Source: JACVRN01 sp036389255 (lineage in GTDB: Bacteria; Acidobacteriota; Blastocatellia; Pyrinomonadales; Pyrinomonadaceae). Taken from it: a DNA stretch of 64,000 nt. The notes under the pieces are model-generated. The model had not been told where the DNA came from, made no database searches, and worked only from the letters and a program-made list of their open reading frames with translations. Numbering within the stretch: position 1 is the stretch's first letter; every line of letters starts with the position of its first letter. The stretch covers positions 620,001 to 684,000 of the forward strand of contig DASVQI010000024.1 of assembly GCA_036389255.1 (NCBI GenBank), given 5' to 3'. Made by a program: the position numbers and the translations under genes. Shown piece after piece: positions 60,863-64,000 of this stretch.

Positions 60863-61813
60863 TTAAAAGGCGCAGCGATAGTTGCCGAACTCGTAGACTT
60901 TGTTCCACGCGCCGCCCTGTCTTTTGTAGACATAGTAGGTGACGCCCTCAAGCCCTTCAGCGATGGTCACAAGCTCGCTCGTGCGGTCGCCGTCTAGGTC
61001 TAGATGCTCGACCAGCTTTTCTACGTAGGTGCCTTCGTTGATGGTGGTGATTGTAGAGCCGGACATGATGTCCGCTTCTCCGAACTTTGAATAATTCGAG
61101 ACAGCCGCGCGGTAGCCAGCGCCGTCCGGCACGGCCAGCATAAAGAGCACGTATCGCTCCTGCCTGCGCGTGCGCTTGCTGGCTACGAAGCTTCCGACCA
61201 GCTCGAACTTTCCGTCGCGGTCAAGGTCAACGGCCGTCAGGTTAACGACCTCCACAGCCGGAAGCAGAGCGGCGGCGACCCCCTTCTGCTTGAAGGTCGA
61301 GCGGGCAAGCTCTATGGCCTGCGTGCGCTCAAGCGTCGTGGGTGTGCGGCGGGAGCGCTCGGCAGCAGCCTGCCCAAGGCTGCTTGAATCCGTAGCGAGC
61401 GCCATCACGTTCCTATTCAGCCTCGCATCGGTCTGCAAGGTAATATCCGCACCCGTGCGAAAGCATTCTTCGTCCCCGGTTGATTTTTTGATGGTAGCCG
61501 TCCCGGCTTCGGCCCCGCCGAAGAGCAGCCGGTACTTTCGGCCCGGCTTATAATGCTCAGTGGAGAAGCGCTTGATTTCTTCGCCATCCGAGCCGCCTGA
61601 GACAGGCTCCTTGTACTGGCCGCCTTCCAGCAGGAGAATCGGCTCCATCCTAGCGGACAGTTGACCGCTTGCGCCGAAGACAGCGAAGACGACAGTCCTC
61701 TGCTGGGGCGTCACGCCGTTGGCCCCGGCCCTTTCCGCCACACCGGCAAACGAAAAAAGTGAAGCGACGATAAAGACAAAGAACGCAATCAAAAGCGCTC
61801 GTCTGAGATTCAT
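60863..61813 (-). CDS. Exported protein with FG-GAP/EF-hand-like repeats, unknown function
   Basis: A 316-aa protein with a signal peptide (about 1-32, LIAFFVFIVASLFSFAGVA). Its beta-rich C-terminal half has calcium-loop-like motifs (VDLDRDGKFELVGSF near 197 and HLDLDGDRTSELVTIAEG near 273) typical of VCBS/FG-GAP propeller repeats. Cys122 and Cys314 could form a disulfide. Co-oriented between the P5C dehydrogenase and fmt genes with a terminator upstream. Confidence 0.7.
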   Translation of the reverse strand: MNLRRALLIAFFVFIVASLFSFAGVAERAGANGVTPQQRTVVFAVFGASGQLSARMEPILLLEGGQYKEPVSGGSDGEEIKRFSTEHYKPGRKYRLLFGGAEAGTATIKKSTGDEECFRTGADITLQTDARLNRNVMALATDSSSLGQAAAERSRRTPTTLERTQAIELARSTFKQKGVAAALLPAVEVVNLTAVDLDRDGKFELVGSFVASKRTRRQERYVLFMLAVPDGAGYRAAVSNYSKFGEADIMSGSTITTINEGTYVEKLVEHLDLDGDRTSELVTIAEGLEGVTYYVYKRQGGAWNKVYEFGNYRCAF

Positions 61814-61846
61814 TCCGGGCTACTCCTCAAAGGAAAGTATAAAAGC

Positions 61847-61873
61847 AGGGGCGGGAGTTTGCTCTCCGCCCCT
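61847..61873 (-). terminator. Terminator after the P5C dehydrogenase gene
   Basis: Stem AGGGGCGG / CCGCCCCT with further GAG/CTC pairing around an AAA-containing loop. On the minus strand followed by GCTTTTATAC. Confidence 0.88.
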
Positions 61874-61892
61874 TACTGTTTTGAGAACTGCT

Positions 61893-63491
61893 TTAGATGG
61901 CCGCGCGCTTTTCCGCCTTGGTCTGCTGGTCGGCCATGATTTTCGCTGAAGAGACTTTGGCCTGCATGAAGAGCGCGAGGTAATCGCGCCCGCCCGCCTT
62001 GGAATCCGTGCCAGACATGTTGAAGCCGCCGAAGGGATGAACGCCCACGAGCGCGCCCGTACACTTGCGATTGATGTAGAGGTTGCCCACGTGAAACTCC
62101 CTGAGCGCGCGTTCTATCTTCTCAGGGTCGTTGGTGTAGACAGCGCCGGTCAATCCGTACTCCGTATCGTTGGCAATCCGCAGCGCTTCGTCATAATCCC
62201 GCGCGCGAATCACGGCCAGCACGGGGCCGAAAATCTCTTCCTGCTCGATGCGGTCGCCGGGCTTAACGTCAGCGATAACAGTCGGCTCTATGAAGTAACC
62301 CTGCTCGCCGTCGGAGCCGCCGCCCGCGATGAGCCGTCCGCCGTCAGCCTGTCCCTTCTCTATGTACTCGCTTATGGTCTTGAAGGCCTTATGGTTGATG
62401 ACAGCAGACATGTTCGAAGAAGGGTCTGTCGGGTCGCCCACCTTAATCTTCGCCGTGCGCTCCGCGATTCTCTCAAGCATGGGCTCGTAGATGTCAGCGT
62501 GTATGATGGCGCGCGAGCAGGCCGAGCATTTCTGTCCCTGAAAGCCGAACGCGGACTGCACCACGCCGGTCGCGGCATCGTCCAAGTCTGTGTCCTTGTC
62601 TACAATGATGGCGTCTTTGCCGCCCATCTCCGCGACGACGCGCTTAATCCAGATTTGGCCTTCGTGAACTTTGGCCGCGCGCTCGTTGATACGAAGACCA
62701 ATCTCTTTGGAGCCGGTGAAGGCCACGTAACGAGTCAGAGGATGGTCAACAATCACGTCGCCTACTTCCGCGCCGGAGCCGGTCGTGAAGTTGACTACGC
62801 CTGCGGGCATCCCTGCCTCTTCCAATAGCTCGAAGAACTTGTAAGCGATAGTCGGAGCGTCCGAAGAGGGCTTAAGGACGACGGTGTTGCCCGTGACTAC
62901 GGACGCGACGGTCATACCGGCCATGATGGCTAGCGGGAAATTCCAAGGGGGAATCACCACGCCCACGCCGAGCGGGATGTAAGTCAGGTGGTTGTCTTCG
63001 CCCTGAATGTGTACGAGCGGCTGCTCGCCTGCGTAGCGCAGCATCTCGCGCGCGTAGAACTCGCAGAAGTCTATAGCTTCGGCTGTGTCGCCGTCGGCTT
63101 CGGCCCACGTCTTGCCGACCTCGAAAATCATCCATGCGGACATCTCGTGCTTGCGCTGGCGAAGCAGGGTGGCTACGCGAAACAGAAGCTCTGCGCGCTC
63201 GTGCGCCGGGACATTGCGCCATGTCTGAAAAGTCTCGTTTGCCTTCTCAACGGCGAGACGCGCAAGCTCTTCCGTAGCCTTCTGGAAGCGGCCTACGACC
63301 TGCGTCTTGCTGGCCGGGTTGAGGCTCTCAAAGGTGCGGCCCGTCATGACGCGCTCGCCGCCTATGACTAGCGGATAGTCGCGGCCAAGCTCGCCCCTGA
63401 CCTTCTCAATCGCTTCGCGTATCGCGCTCGCGTTCTCTTCTTTGGAAAAATCCGTAAACGGCTCATTACGAAATTCGCTCACCATAAACAC
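61893..63491 (-). CDS. L-glutamate gamma-semialdehyde (1-pyrroline-5-carboxylate) dehydrogenase
   Basis: NAD-dependent aldehyde dehydrogenase of 532 aa that finishes proline/arginine catabolism to glutamate. YIPLGVGVVIPPWNFPLAIM near 170, catalytic Glu in VAEMGGKDAIIVDKDTDLDD near 290, and catalytic Cys in GFQGQKCSACSRAIIH near 325. The C-terminal RKCTGALVGVHPFGGFNMSG is typical of the RocA/PruA group. No proline dehydrogenase domain is fused. Downstream product glutamate links to gdhA at 41 kb. Confidence 0.93.
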   Translation of the reverse strand: MFMVSEFRNEPFTDFSKEENASAIREAIEKVRGELGRDYPLVIGGERVMTGRTFESLNPASKTQVVGRFQKATEELARLAVEKANETFQTWRNVPAHERAELLFRVATLLRQRKHEMSAWMIFEVGKTWAEADGDTAEAIDFCEFYAREMLRYAGEQPLVHIQGEDNHLTYIPLGVGVVIPPWNFPLAIMAGMTVASVVTGNTVVLKPSSDAPTIAYKFFELLEEAGMPAGVVNFTTGSGAEVGDVIVDHPLTRYVAFTGSKEIGLRINERAAKVHEGQIWIKRVVAEMGGKDAIIVDKDTDLDDAATGVVQSAFGFQGQKCSACSRAIIHADIYEPMLERIAERTAKIKVGDPTDPSSNMSAVINHKAFKTISEYIEKGQADGGRLIAGGGSDGEQGYFIEPTVIADVKPGDRIEQEEIFGPVLAVIRARDYDEALRIANDTEYGLTGAVYTNDPEKIERALREFHVGNLYINRKCTGALVGVHPFGGFNMSGTDSKAGGRDYLALFMQAKVSSAKIMADQQTKAEKRAAI

Positions 63492-63501
63492 TCCTTGAAT
63501 T

Positions 63502-63623
63502 TAGGCAGTCGGCAATCAGCAGACAGCCATCAGCATTCAGCTTTAAGAGTTCTCCTCGCGGGCGGTGATTTCAGGCACACCGTTTTAGCTGATGGCTGTC
63601 TGCTGATTGCTGACTGCTGATTA
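63502..63623. repeat. Heptamer-arm hairpin element (CAGCAGA/CAGCCAT class), strong stem
   Basis: Left arm 63504-63541 and right arm 63585-63622 are nearly perfect inverted copies over about 30 bp (core CAATCAGCAGACAGCCATCA). Loop of about 43 nt contains CTTTAAGAGTTCTCC and a GGCGGTG/CACACCG pair. Confidence 0.92.
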
Positions 63624-63648
63624 ATGACAGCTTATCACAAAAGCAGAA

Positions 63649-63682
63649 GCGGTCGCTCGCCTCTCAAGAGGGCGGCGACCGC
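63649..63682 (-). terminator. Terminator after def
   Basis: Stem GCGGTCGC / GCGACCGC extended by CGCC/GGCG with a CTCAAGAG-containing loop. On the minus strand followed by TTCTGCTTTTGTG. Confidence 0.85.
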
Positions 63683-63719
63683 AATTTGTCTGAAAACTCT
63701 TCGGCCCGGGGCCGGGGAC

Positions 63720-64000
63720 TTAAATCCACTGGCCCGATTTCTGTAGCTTTCTAATCTTGCGCTTGGCCATCTCACGCTTTAAGGGCGTGGTCTTGTCTAT
63801 AAAGACTATGCCGTCGCAGTGATCCGTCTCGTGGAGCATGCAGCGCGCCGTCAGTTCCATCCCGTCTATCTCGAAGACCTCGCCGTTGACGTCCTGTGCG
63901 CGCACTACGGCCCGCAGGCTTCTCTTCACGGCAAAGAAGATGCCGGGGAACGACAGGCAGCCCTCTTCGCCGCTCTGCTCGCCTTCGACTGCCAGGATTT
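63720..64000 (-). CDS. def: Peptide deformylase, 5' partial
   Basis: The frame runs off the right edge of the window. Reading back from 64000 gives ILAVEGEQSGEEGCLSFPG, containing the metal-ligand motif EGCLS, then HETDHCDGIVFIDK with the HExxH motif, and a basic C-terminus. It removes the formyl group added through fmt. About 94 residues are visible, the C-terminal half to two thirds of the enzyme. Zinc/iron ligands Cys and two His are intact. Confidence 0.93.
   Translation of the reverse strand, partial: ILAVEGEQSGEEGCLSFPGIFFAVKRSLRAVVRAQDVNGEVFEIDGMELTARCMLHETDHCDGIVFIDKTTPLKREMAKRKIRKLQKSGQWI

Overview
The window reads as chromosomal DNA of a moderately GC-rich free-living bacterium, most likely an Acidobacteriota of the Blastocatellia/Pyrinomonadaceae kind. 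This placement is an inference from gene order, TonB-family proteins, a BamD-type diderm envelope protein and the style of the secreted multidomain proteins; no rRNA gene is present to test it. There is no prophage, transposase or CRISPR array. Almost everything after position 7980 lies on the minus strand; the exceptions are the pyrimidine catabolism operon and ppsA at the left edge and one TonB-family gene at 42.2 kb.

Layout. 1-5282 (+): reductive pyrimidine breakdown (NCS1 permease, beta-ureidopropionase, PreT, a small zinc-ribbon membrane protein, PreA), then ppsA. 7982-12806 (-): NnrD, a class III cyclase-like protein, ExoIII, and an M20 hydrolase paired with a MenC/N-acylamino acid racemase. 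12880-17790 (-): a very large secreted NUC-family nuclease and a NuiA-type nuclease inhibitor. 18262-24185 (-): rrf2-sufB-sufC-sufD-sufS-sufU behind a strong promoter with an IscR-like operator. 24454-35431 (-): a TonB-family protein and a nucleoside uptake and salvage cluster (deoA, BmpA-type ABC importer, PNP, uridine kinase, cytidine deaminase, exported MtaD-like deaminase). 35438-39534 (-): ispF, ispD, PIN/TRAM protein, radA. 39535-42001 (-): an exact 21-bp tandem array, an ArsC-like gene with an in-frame TGA at the active-site position (probable selenoprotein), gdhA, and an encapsulated-ferritin-like protein. 43094-50943 (-): alr, dnaB, rplI, rpsR, rpsF, pth, rplY, prs, tRNA-Gln, ispE. 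51025-64000 (-): a CAP-domain secreted protein behind two tandem c-di-GMP-I riboswitches, TPR protein, BamD, rpe, PASTA protein, rsmB, fmt, an exported repeat protein, P5C dehydrogenase and a partial def.

The most unusual feature is a set of about 18 intergenic elements of one design: a left arm of tandem 7-mers (sometimes 9-mers), a short loop, and a right arm with the inverted copies. The repeat unit differs from class to class, but the architecture and part of the loop recur. They sit in gene junctions, and in several places they supply the stop codon or last codons of a gene or create false N-terminal extensions. Other points of note are the probable Sec-containing ArsC homologue, the 13 x 21-bp array next to it, the nuclease/NuiA pair, and the tandem riboswitches.
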